In this document: positions 55,010 to 64,000 of the stretch, in pieces
Layout of the letters: every line of letters begins with the position of its first letter
Numbering within the stretch: position 1 is the stretch's first letter
DNA from: Xenopus tropicalis
Lineage: Eukaryota > Chordata > Amphibia > Anura > Pipidae
Assembly (NCBI RefSeq): GCF_000004195.4
Contig: NC_030680.2
Span: 140,491,545-140,555,544 of the forward strand
Direction of reading: 5' to 3'
DNA length: 64,000 nucleotides
The notes under the pieces: generated by a model
The model's input: only the letters and a program-made list of their open reading frames with translations
What the model was told of the DNA's origin: nothing
The model's database searches: none
Made by a program: the position numbers and the translations under genes

Positions 55010-55180
55010 TCTAGGGAATCCAGGATTCGGTTCGGGATTTGGCCAAGATTCAGCCTTTTTCAGCTGGATTTGGATTGGGCTGAATCCACGCTCCTGCCCG
55101 AACCCCAAATCCTTAAAATCACCTGACTTTTTGTCACATAAACAAGGAAGTTGAGGTTGGGTTGGGTTCGCTAGTGACTG
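55010..55180. repeat. TAGGGATG-type hAT MITE relic
   Basis: GGATTCGGTTCGGGATTTGG, CCACGCTCCTGCCCGAACCC and TGACTTTTTGTCACATAAAC are family sequence; both ends are eroded. Confidence 0.6.
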
Positions 55181-56372
55181 GTATTAGACTTGGGGCATTT
55201 GTGATGTGTGGCACATTGGCGCATACTACAGCACAAGTTTCTGAAGTCAAAACAGTTGAGTTATTCCAAACTGATTTGTGCATTTTACCTCCTTGCTGTT
55301 ATATAAAGATATTAACCGTCCCCAAGGAATCTGGTGGTTGATGTACTTATTCTGTGCTGTGATTATAACTAATTACATAGTATGTTATAATATAATAGGA
55401 CGTGGACTATTGTATCATTTAGCGGTGAGTGCTGAATGGACATCCATGGGGAGTGCACGTGGGAAGAGGTTAAGGCTAATTAACAAGGAGAATAGAGAGA
55501 TGCGCTTGGCTATCACTGAGGAGCAGAGACATACAGACAAGCGTGCCAGTTAGTAACACACAAGCCGTATATTGCAGGCAGTCAATAAAAACAGAGCAAC
55601 AGTCAGTTTAAAAACTGTGATTCACAAGGCACTGACACACAAGATCAAGGAATAATTCTCTGGTGCCAGAATAGACTGTTAACACATAACATAAAAACAT
55701 ATAAAAGATGCATAATTAGTGCGACAGCTCAGTACCCTGGGCCAGACACCAGTACATTACAGCGCCACTAACAAACATCTAATTTATACCTCCCATTTAG
55801 AGGCTCCCATTTAGTCACGCTGAAGAGAGTGCTAAAAAACACATATTTATTTTCTATTCCAAAGACAGAAGCTGTTACTCATTTTTATATGTAAAACCTG
55901 TACACTCCATCAGATTTATGATGTATGCTGTGTATTTATGGCATTTTTATTGTGTTCTGCTAATTTATAGTAACTGCCTCTCTCTTCTAGCCAAGGATTC
56001 CGCAGATTTTAACTCAGCGGAGGCCAGATAGACCCCATTGGCGGCACTGCGGGCCGAGCCATGACGATATCTTTGTGTTCAAGTGTTAATCGCCTGCCTT
56101 TGGAAAGTAGATTTGCAGAATTTTCGGAGCTTATTTATATATTAGCTATGAATTATAGTTTGCACGCTGCAAAAAGCGAGGAGGAATGGTTAATCCACTT
56201 AAGTGAGTGCAGGTTCGCCAACACTTATTCCAGCCCTGGGATAGATATATAATTTTTTTTTTTTTTGGTTTGGACTGGACTTGGTTCTGAAGGAAGCTTT
56301 GGTAGGAATGCAGCACAAAGACGTGAGCAGATATTATACTTACCCCTAAACTGCACATTAAAAACACTTGGT
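55181..56372. other. Unique sequence with one exon-like segment
   Basis: 55,991-56,089 follows TAACTGCCTCTCTCTTCTAG, a good splice-acceptor context, and stays open for 32 codons to a TAA at 56,087. No domain is recognisable and there is no partner exon, so it is not called as a gene. The remainder shows no repeat ends. Confidence 0.3.
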
Positions 56373-56604
56373 CAGGGTCGGACTGGGCCCACCAGGCCTT
56401 CTGCCTTAGGGACCTCTTCACACCCCCCCCAAAGAGGCTACCACACCCTCCGACCCCCTCCCCCGAGCGCTCCTAAAAGAAACTTACCTGCAGCGTAACG
56501 GGGGAGGGAGACCGCGGATCTCCCCTGGGAGGGGGGGGTCAGATCTGGCCCGCCGGGACCCACCGTGTTTTTTCCCAGTACCCCGGCGGCCCAGTCCGAC
56601 GCTG
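56373..56604. mobile_element. hAT-type MITE of the GGACTGGGCC class
   Basis: CAGGGTCGGACTGGGCCC faces GGCGGCCCAGTCCGACGCTG. The interior is C-rich then G-rich. The target duplication is not clear. Confidence 0.7.
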
Positions 56605-56654
56605 CTATTGTAAGAGAATTTCTAATCCTTTGGCTTCCCCTAAAGTATAACCAA

Positions 56655-56835
56655 CCCTAACTATTATTATTATTAATAATATTATTAACATTTATTTATA
56701 AAGCGCCAACATATCCCGCTGCGCTGTACAATAAGTGGGTTACATACATTGGACATACAGAGTAACATATAAAGCAATCAGTAACCGATACAAGAGGTGA
56801 AGAGGGCCCTGCCCAAAAGAGCTTACACTCTATAC
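56655..56835. repeat. TTTATAAAGCGCCAACATAT interspersed repeat
   Basis: The order TTATTATTATTAATAATATT, TTTATAAAGCGCCAACATAT, GGACATACAGAGTAACATAT and GCCCAAAAGAGCTTACACTC matches an amphibian repeat I recognise by sequence but cannot place in a class. The last part resembles 6,630-6,640. Confidence 0.55.
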
Positions 56836-56864
56836 CTGTTTCTGTAGGCAAAAGGTGCATGGCC

Positions 56865-57424
56865 TTAAAGAGGTAGTTCACCTTTAAAAAAACTTTTACT
56901 ATTATATAGACATTGATGTTTTCAGACAATTTGCAATTGGTCTTCACCTTTTATTTTTTAGGGTTTTTTTTAGTTAGCTTTTTGTTTAGCAACATGATTT
57001 TGGTACTTCAGCAGCTATCTGGTTGCTACAGTATTATTTACCCTATCAACCAGGCAGTCGTTTGAATGAAAGGTTAGAATATGAATTGGAGAGGCCTGCA
57101 CAGAAGGATAAGTAATAAAAAGTAACAATTACAATAAAATTGTAGCCTCACAGAGCAATAGTTTCTCTGCTGCCAGTATCTGTGGCCCCTTTTGAAAGCT
57201 GGAAAGAAGCAGAAGAGGAAGATAAAAACTATAACACAAATAAATAATGAAAACTATATTTTGTGTATGTGAGTGTATAGATTGGTAAGTATAGGTTGTG
57301 GGTGCTGGGTTTACTTGGAAGGGTTGAACTTGATGGTCTTTTTTCAACCCTATGTAACTAATTGCAGCGTCGCTAGGAATAGGCAATTCTGTAATAAAAT
57401 ATAATAAACATAATAAAAATTAAC
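56865..57424. mobile_element. T2-like MITE copy
   Basis: It starts TTAAAGAGGTAGTTCACC with the family core (GACAATTTGCAATTGGTCTT, GTAGCCTCACAGAGCAATAG). At 57,260-57,360 GGGTTGAACTTGATGGTCTT, then TCAACCCTATGTAACTA, is a separate short repeat. It abuts the next TTAA MITE. Confidence 0.65.
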
Positions 57425-57755
57425 TTAAAGTGATACTGACACACAAAAAAGCTACTCTTCCAAATATTAATGTACATTAAAAGTTCCCTATAGGTCACTT
57501 TGATCATTTTTCCCTGATAGGGCTGCTTTTGTAAGTAATTGTTACTTGAAGTTCATAAACCTGACTGTTTTGCCAACCTGACTCTCCCTTCTCAGCCTGT
57601 CAGTTACAGCTTCTAATGCTAACGGACTCCTGCTGCACAAATATGGCCGCCCCCTTATAGGGGAACATGGGGGATCAGATAGGGAATGTAAAAGCATTGG
57701 GGCAAATTTATTTGAGGCAAAATTATAAATAGCATGCAAAGATAACGTTATGATA

Positions 57756-59370
57756 CAGTGGTGTGAAAAACTATTTGCCCCCTTCCTGATTTCTTATTCT
57801 TTTGCATGTTTGTCACACAAAATGTTTCTGATCATCAAACACATTTAACTATTAGTCAAAGATAACACAAGTAAACACAAAATGCAGTTTTTAAATGAGG
57901 GTTTTTATTATTTAGGGAGAAAAAAAATCCAAACCTACATGGCCCTGTGTGAAAAAGTAATTGCCCCCTGAACCTAATAACTGGTTGGGCCACCCTTAGC
58001 AGCAATAACTGCAATCAAGCGTTTGCGATAACTTGCAACGAGTCTTTTACAGCGCTCTGGAGGAATTTTGGCCCACTCATCTTTGCAGAATTGTTGTAAT
58101 TCAGCTTTATTTGAGGGTTTTCTAGCATGAACCGCCTTTTTAAGGTCATGCCACAACATCTCAATAGGATTCAGGTCAGGACTTTGACTAGGCCACTCCA
58201 AAGTCTTCATTTTGTTTTTCTTCAGCCATTCAGAGGTGGATTTGCTGGTGTGTTTTGGGTCATTGTCCTGCTGCAGCACCCAAGATCGCTTCAGCTTGAG
58301 TTGACGAACAGATGGCCGGACATTCTCCTTCAGGATTTTTTGGTAGACAGTAGAATTCATGGTTCCATCTATCACAGCAAGCCTTCCAGGTCCTGAAGCA
58401 GCAAAACAACCCCAGACCATCACACTACCACCACCATATTTTACGGTATGATGTTCTTTTTCTGAAATGCTGTGTTACTTTTACGGCAGATGTAACGGGA
58501 CACGCACCTTCCAAAAAGTTAAACTTTTGTCTCGTCGGTCCACAAGGTATTTTCCCAAAAGTCTTGGCAATCATTGAGATGTTTTTTAGCAAAATTGAGA
58601 CGAACCATAATGTTCTTTTTGCTTAAAAGTGGTTTGCGCCTTGGAAATCTGCCATGCAGGCTGTTTTTGCCCAGTCTCTTTCTTACGGTGGAGTCGTGAA
58701 CACTGACCTTAATTGAGGCAAGTGAGGCCTGCAGTTCTTTAGATGTTGTCCTGGGGTCTTTTGTGGCCTCTCGGATGAGTTGTCTCTGCGCTCTTGGGGT
58801 AATTTTGGTCGGCCGGCCACTCCTGGGAAGGTTCACCACTGTTCCATGTTTTTGCCATTTGTGGATAATGGCTCTCACTGTGGTTCGCTGGAGTCCCAAA
58901 GCTTTAGAAATGGCTTTATAACCTTTACCAGACTGATAGATCTTAATTACTTTTGTTCTCAGTTGTTCCTCAATTTCTTTGGATCTTGGCATGATGTCTA
59001 GCTTTTGAGGTGCTTTTGGTCTACTTCTCTGTGTCAGGTAGCTCCTATTTAAGTGATTTCTTGATTGAAACAGGTGTGGCAGTAATCAGGCCTGGGGGTG
59101 ACTACAGAAATTGAACTCGGGTGTGATAAACCACAGTTAAGTTATTTTTTAACAAGGGGGGCAATCACTTTTTCACACAGGGCCATGTAGATTTGGAGTT
59201 TTTTTTCTCCCTTAATAACGTAAACCTTCATTTAAAAACTGCATTTTGTGTTCAATTATGTTATCTTTGACTAATAGTTAACGGTTTTTGATGAGCAGAA
59301 ACATTTTGTGTGACAAACATGCAAAAGAATAAGAAATCAGGAAGGGGGCAAATAGTTTTTCACACCACTG
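57756..59370 (-). mobile_element. Tc1-like DNA transposon, 1,615 bp, complete but disabled
   Basis: Long inverted terminal repeats (over 200 bp) start CAGTGGTGTGAAAAACTATT at both ends and are flanked by TA (57,754-57,755 and 59,371-59,372). The length is typical of Tc1 elements. It encodes one transposase on the minus strand, now a pseudogene. The terminal repeats have diverged only modestly from each other, with one indel near 57,960/59,160. The family is widely spread in fish and amphibians, consistent with past horizontal transfer (established for Tc1 families in general). Confidence 0.95.
57974..58992 (-). pseudogene. Tc1-like DD34E transposase pseudogene
   Basis: It would cut and paste the element at TA sites by recognising the terminal repeats. 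Read from 58,992, the first 157 residues include a paired-type helix-turn-helix (GKGYKAISKALGLQRTTVRA, about residues 23-42), the GRPTKIT linker (about 59-65) and a second helical domain. The first catalytic Asp is in LWTDETKV (residue 153). A TAA stop at 58,521-58,519 then interrupts, where the family has a Glu codon. A small indel near 58,446-58,438 shifts frame. The rest (58,423-57,974, 149 residues) has QQDNDPKHTSK with the second Asp and SPDLNPIEMLW with Glu, 34 residues between, and ends GGPTSY. All three catalytic acids survive; the two lesions are enough to kill it. The start MPRSKEIEEQ is the usual Tc1 start. Confidence 0.95.
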
Positions 59371-59412
59371 TAGATGTAAAAAAGGTCTGGTCTACTGTCG
59401 GTATCTCTTTAA

Positions 59413-60260
59413 GGAAAGGGTTATTGAGCCAGGCTGAGATGGTTAGACATGCACAGTGGGGGCTTTTGTTTTGAGCTTATTGCTGTCTGCCTGTGTATGT
59501 AACGACACTAAAGATCTAAAAAGACCATTGCATCTCTTTCCAGACAAAAATACAGTCTGCCAGTGGCTCCTCTTAGTATATTCCTCAGGTTCTGGCAGAT
59601 TGGGAGTGCGACTACAGTTTTCTGTCCTATTCCAAGCTGCTTGTTAGGCCATCAGTAGAACTAGCCACCCATCACTCTATGTGCACACATATACAGTTTG
59701 GACAAAATCTAACATTTCATCCAAAAGATGCACCTCAAAATCAACCCATCTATGACCTCCTTGAGAAGCAATCTCTATGCCTTTTTTTGAGGAGAGGCAA
59801 CTTGGCAAGACAGTGTGATATTTCTTTTCCCTCTTGTAGCCCAGTGAAGAATTGTGTGGACTTTCCTTGCTGACTCCAGAAGTAATCATCTTGTTTTACA
59901 TTCATTTTGACCGCTCTTAATCCAGTAGCAGTAAACCTCATAGTAATGGCTAGGGTTCTCCAAATTCCACTTCTGCCTTCATTCATACATTGGAAGAATG
60001 CTTTGCTTTTATGGGCTCTCCATTAACAGCAATCTTTGTGAGCAGTTAGTTGCATCCTGCTGTCGTACAGTTACGTTTATAGACTGAAGGAAAAGCTTAT
60101 CTACAAATCATCTGCTGCCATTAAAGTTTCCTGCTTGCCATGTCCATCGGTACAAGTTAGGTTACAGCAATGCATAAGGACTGTAATGGCTGGAGGCAGT
60201 GTTATTGCCGCCGGTAATACGTATAGTTACAGTAGATTAGACAATGATGGATAATAGATT
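59413..60260. other. Unique sequence, nothing recognised
   Basis: Short open frames on both strands at 59,677-59,986 have no domain. Confidence 0.35.
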
Positions 60261-60480
60261 TAGGGGCTGATTTACTAAAATTTGTTTTTTTTTGTTGCCT
60301 TGAAAGTCATATAAATTTGAATTAAACTCAATCGTTGTATTTATAAAATGTCACGATAATGCTTGAATCGTTTGTATGAAAGTTCCGAGTTTACATTTGA
60401 AAATCCAGAATATTTTGAGCCAAAAGTATTGTTAAAACTCCAAAAACTTGAGTTTAAATGGACATTCATTTCCATGAACC
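60261..60480. repeat. AGGGGCTGATTTACTAA MITE, left end only
   Basis: AGGGGCTGATTTACTAAAAT matches the terminus at 47,886; the AT-rich interior follows, but no right end is found before or after the minisatellite. Confidence 0.5.
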
Positions 60481-60570
60481 CTCTTTATTTTTCCCAAACA
60501 GGAATTGCTCCAGTATTTTAGGAGCATTGGCACTCATTCTTGGAAAACAATAATGTGTTTAAGTTTCACT

Positions 60571-61308
60571 TGAAACTGGGTGAAATAGAAAACAGTAATG
60601 AGATTAACTTCTCCTTGAAACTGGGTGAAATAGAAAACAGTGATGAGATTAACTTCTCCTTGAAACTGTGAAATAGAAAACAGTGATGAGATTAACTTCT
60701 CCTTGAAACTGGGTGAAATAGAAAACAGTAATGAGATTAACTTCTCCTTGAAACTGGGTGAAATAGAAAACAGTGATGAGATTAACTTCTCCTTGAAACT
60801 GGGTGAAATAGAAAACAGTGATGAGATTAACTTCTCCTTGAAACTGGGTGAAATAAAAACAGTGATGAGATTAACTTCTCCTTGAAACTGGGTGAAATAA
60901 AAACAGTGATGGGATTAACTTCTCCTTGAAACTGGGTGAAATAAAAACAGTAATGAGATTAACTTCTCCTTGAAACTGGGTGAAATAAAAACAGTGATGA
61001 GATTAACTTCTCCTTGAAACTGGGTAAAATAAAAACAGTGATGAGATTAACTTCTCCTTGAAACTGTGAAATAGAAAACAGTGATGAGATTAACTTCTCC
61101 TTGAAACTGGGTGAAATAGAAAACAGTGATGAGATTAACTTCTCCTTGAAACTGGGTGAAATAAAAACAGTGATGAGATTAACTTCTCCTTGAAACTGGG
61201 TGAAATAAAAACAGTGATGAGATTAACTTCTCCTTGAAACTGGGTGAAATAAAAACAGTAATGAGATTAACTTCTCCTTGAAACTGGGTGAAATAGAAAA
61301 CAATGAGG
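60571..61308 (+). repeat. 45-bp minisatellite, about 17 units
   Basis: Unit: TGAAACTGGGTGAAATAGAA, then AACAGTGATGAGATTAACTT and CTCCT. Variants: ATAAAAACAG in place of ATAGAAAACAG (44 bp) and CTGTGAAATAG in place of CTGGGTGAAATAG (43 bp). The 43-bp variant appears twice, nine units apart, each time followed by ATAG then ATAA forms, so a multi-unit block was duplicated. A 60-codon open frame is pure repeat. Confidence 0.93.
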
Positions 61309-62061
61309 ACTATACTGCACAAGCCTTATCTTACAATGTAACATATTGCAGATTATTGCTCCCCTTACCCTCTGTCTTCTAGATACCTGGCAGAACATAG
61401 AGTGCTAGCTCTTCTGGGCAAGGATTCTTATCCTTCAGTTAGCATGACTCCTCATTATCTCTTTTACTGCAGTAACTGTAACTCAGACACAGACAGCAGT
61501 AATCAAATAGAGATAATAGAGAAACTCATGCGGTCCTTAATCCAGTGGGAAACTCAAACCTGCCCGATGTTCTGCTACATATTGTCTGTATAGGCCGGTC
61601 AGATAGCCCCATGCACGGGCAGATGAGCTACAGAATTGGTTTAAGGGGGCTAAATTGGCAGCTTTAATGTGCCCCTGTATAGCCTCCTTAAGAGTAGTCA
61701 AATGGCAGGAGACTTGAGGAATCTTAGGATTTAAGAAAGTTGCCACCAATGTTATACAGTCCTCAAACTCAAACTTCTTAAATACAATACAATGTAATTG
61801 GGTTACTTTATTGATCAATGCAAGACAGATTACTCAAAATAAGGTGAGATAATTCAGCACAAATACATCATTTTTGATTTGACATTTATAGAAGCAAGGG
61901 AAAGCCCTGCAAGAAGGTGATAACCACCCGTTTTTGTTCTGTATATGATTAGTGCAAAAGGAGTCAAATCATTTAACCACAAAGTAAGCATTCTAGTTAA
62001 TCATGAGTAGGATGTTGGTCAGCAAAAGATACTTAACCAGCTTGATTCAGGTCAAAATAAA
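61309..62061. other. Unique sequence, possible old CCATACAC relic
   Basis: 61,598-61,680 (CCCATGCACGGGCAGATGAG, TTGGCAGCTTTAATGTGCCC) looks like a very decayed CCATACAC-family piece. The 93-codon minus frame (61,818-61,537) has no domain. Confidence 0.35.
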
Positions 62062-62333
62062 TACAGATATAGAATCTGTTATCTGGAATGCTTGGGACCT
62101 GGGGTCTTCCAGATAAGAGATCTTTCTGTAATTCAGATCATTTAAACATTAAATAAACCCAAAGTGATTGAATTGATTTGCCACCAATATGGATTCATGG
62201 AGTTTAGTTACCATCAATTACAAGGTTCTGCTTTATAATTTGAAAATACTAGAATTATATGCTCAAAATGGACTCCCATAATTTGGAGCTTTCTTAATAA
62301 CAGGTTTCTGGATAGTGGATCCCATACTTGTAC
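62062..62333 (-). mobile_element. P113 MITE, old unexpanded copy
   Basis: TACAGATATAGAATCTGTTA to GTGGATCCCATACTTGTAC, with one strongly diverged internal unit (GAGTTTAGTTACCATCAATT). It is the most mutated P113 copy here. Confidence 0.8.
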
Positions 62334-62441
62334 TAGCACATAGTCTACAAAGAAATTTGGAAGTATGTAGTGAGTGCAAGTAATAGATTTTAAATTACGG
62401 GATGGCCACATATCCTTTACACTTAGGGGGGCATTTACTAA

Positions 62442-63493
62442 TACAGGTATTGGAACATGTTATCCAGAAAGTTCCAGATTACAGAAAGACCATCTCCCAT
62501 CTCAATTATAAGTAAATAATTGTAATTTTTAAAAATTAACTAAGATATAATTACCCCTTATTGGGGCAGAACAGCCCTATTGGGTTTATTTAATGGTTAA
62601 ATGATTCCCTTTTCTCTGTAATAATAAAACAGTACCTGTACTTGATCCCAACTAAGATATAATTACCCCTTATTGGGGGCAGAACAGCCCTATTGGGTTT
62701 ATTTAATGGTTAAATGATTCCCTTTTCTCTGTAATAATAAAACAGTACCTGTACTTGATCCCAACTAAGATATAATTACCCCTTATTGGGGGCAGAACAG
62801 CCCTATTGGGTTTATTTAATGGTTAAATGATTCCCTTTTCTCTGTAATAATAAAACAGTATCTGTACTTGATCCCAACTAAGATATAATTACCCCTTATT
62901 GGGGCAGAACAGCCCTATTGGGTTTATTTAATGGTTAAATGATTCCCTTTTCTCTGTAATAATAAAACAGTACCTGTACTTGATCCCAACTAAGATATAA
63001 TTACCCCTTATTGGGGCAGAACAGCCCTATTGGGTTTATTTAATGGTTAAATGATTCCCTTTTCTCTGTAATAATAAAACAGTACCTGTACTTGATCCCA
63101 ACTAAGATATAATTACCCCTTATTGGGGGCAGAACAGCCCTATTGGGTTTATTTCATGGTTAAATGATTCCCTTTTCTCTGTAATAATAAAACAGTACCT
63201 GTACTTGATCCCAACTAAGATATAATTACCCCTTATTGGGGCAGAACAGCCCTATTGGGTTTATTTAATGGTTAAATGATTCCCTTTTCTCTGTAATAAT
63301 AAAACAGTACCTGTACTTGATCCCAACTAAGATATAATTAATCCTTATTGGGGGCAGAACAAGCCTATTGGGTTTATTAAAAATATAAATGATTTTTAGC
63401 AGTCTTAACTTGTGAGATCCAAATTACGGAAAGATCCCTTATCCGGAAAACCCCAGGTCCCGAGCATTCTGGATAACAGGTCCCATACCTGTA
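62442..63493 (+). mobile_element. P113 MITE with array of about 8 units
   Basis: TACAGGTATTGGAACATGTT on the left and GGTCCCATACCTGTA on the right. CAGCCCTATT at 62,573, 62,686, 62,799, 62,911 and so on at 112-113 bp. The last unit is variant (TAATCCTTATTGGGGGCAGA, then ACAAGCCTATTGGG). It lies 108 bp from the unexpanded copy, so expanded and unexpanded forms coexist in the same neighbourhood. Confidence 0.93.
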
Positions 63494-64000
63494 CTTGATT
63501 TGTTTAGTTCATGTTTTTTTGATGCCAAAACCCAATTTTGTTGCGGAAACCACCCCCCTTTGCAGTGGTCGACAAAGACCCGCCATCTAAAACCTGTTGA
63601 GATCATGCAGAAGTCAATTTCCCCTTTACAGCTGTAAGATCTGTCTTTGATTCATTGTTTTACAGGTTTTTTTATGCTGGCTTTTGTACAACAAAACCAA
63701 AAAGTGACAGTTTTCGGGCAAATAATCGGAAAAGTTGCGGTTTTTGTGTTTTTTCACTTATGCTTTTTTTAATTTGGATCTTTTGATACATGACTGACAT
63801 TTAGTCATGGTTATTAAAAACAATAAAAGCTTGAAAATCTGTATGTTTATAGATGGGCCTCTTAGTATTTGCTGTAGCTCTGTAAAGCCCATTGCCTTTA
63901 TTAGGGATAAGTAACTGACTTTAGATACAAAAAAAAAAACGACAACTTGTAATAAATAGAATTATTAGTAAAATCCTTCTTTAACTCGGTCTCTTTACAT
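63494..64000. other. Unique sequence, nothing recognised
   Basis: No repeat terminus or coding evidence is seen; an A-run is at 63,930-63,940. Confidence 0.35.

Larger units (their letters stand above)
57425..59412. mobile_element. TTAA MITE carrying a nested Tc1 element
   Basis: TTAAAGTGATACTGAC faces GTCGGTATCTCTTTAA, with TTAA at both ends. Without the insertion it is about 370 bp. It matches 15,114-15,545. The Tc1 element sits at a TA in GTTATGA-TA, a point where the 15-kb copy is uninterrupted. Confidence 0.85.

Noticed and set aside
60571..61308. CRISPR-like repeat
   Set aside because: Head-to-tail 43-45-bp units without spacers: a minisatellite.

Overview
The window reads as amphibian nuclear DNA, almost certainly Xenopus. 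The basis is the set of interspersed repeats that recur through it: TTAA-flanked MITEs ending in TTCACCTTTAA, MITEs beginning CCATACACGGGCCGAT, hAT-type MITEs beginning CAGTGATCCCCAACC, and a MITE beginning TACAGGTATGGGA that carries a 113-bp tandem repeat. I see no convincing host protein-coding exon, no rRNA or tRNA gene, no CRISPR array and no prokaryotic feature. It is a repeat-rich intergenic or intronic stretch with islands of unique sequence. The only recognisable coding matter is dead transposon protein: one nearly complete Tc1-like transposase pseudogene, two older Tc1-like relics, and the 3' end of an L1/Tx1-like LINE.

Layout. 0-13 kb: Tc1 relic, a hAT MITE that grew a 35-bp minisatellite, a hammerhead-ribozyme element at 3.9 kb, two unexpanded copies of the TACAGGTAT MITE (called P113 here, a label for this report only), and a hAT-in-hAT nest at 11.6-12.2 kb. 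13-21 kb: three P113 elements swollen into 113-bp arrays, around a LINE relic that cuts into a TTAA MITE. 21-36 kb: nested MITEs, a Tc1 relic holding a hAT MITE with a 30/33-bp minisatellite, and three more P113 arrays, one of which reverses orientation midway. 36-48 kb: hAT MITEs with clear 8-bp target duplications, a second, inverted copy of the 2-kb hAT MITE with its own minisatellite, and two inverted repeats with hammerhead-like motifs at or near the centre. 48-64 kb: two more P113 arrays, a 466-bp tandem duplication, Penelope-like relics, a 64-bp-arm palindrome, a Tc1 element nested in a TTAA MITE, and a 45-bp minisatellite.

How the parts relate. The dominant theme is tandem repeats born inside non-autonomous transposons: four independent MITE copies of two hAT-type families and eight P113 copies each carry an expanded minisatellite, while sister copies show the unexpanded state. 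The second theme is a scattered set of hammerhead-ribozyme-like cores (CTGANGA, stem, GAAAC) next to CAATAAA motifs and inside inverted repeats, as expected of Penelope-like retroelement ends; the one at 3,937-4,016 is close to canonical. The unique islands (about 0.6-1.3, 4.3-4.6, 7.1-8.4, 12.5-13.1, 27.6-28.2, 44.2-44.5, 46.7-47.2 and 51.2-52.1 kb) look like candidate conserved non-coding DNA, but conservation cannot be tested from one sequence.

All family names rest on reading termini, target duplications and recognisable protein motifs by eye; no database search was run.
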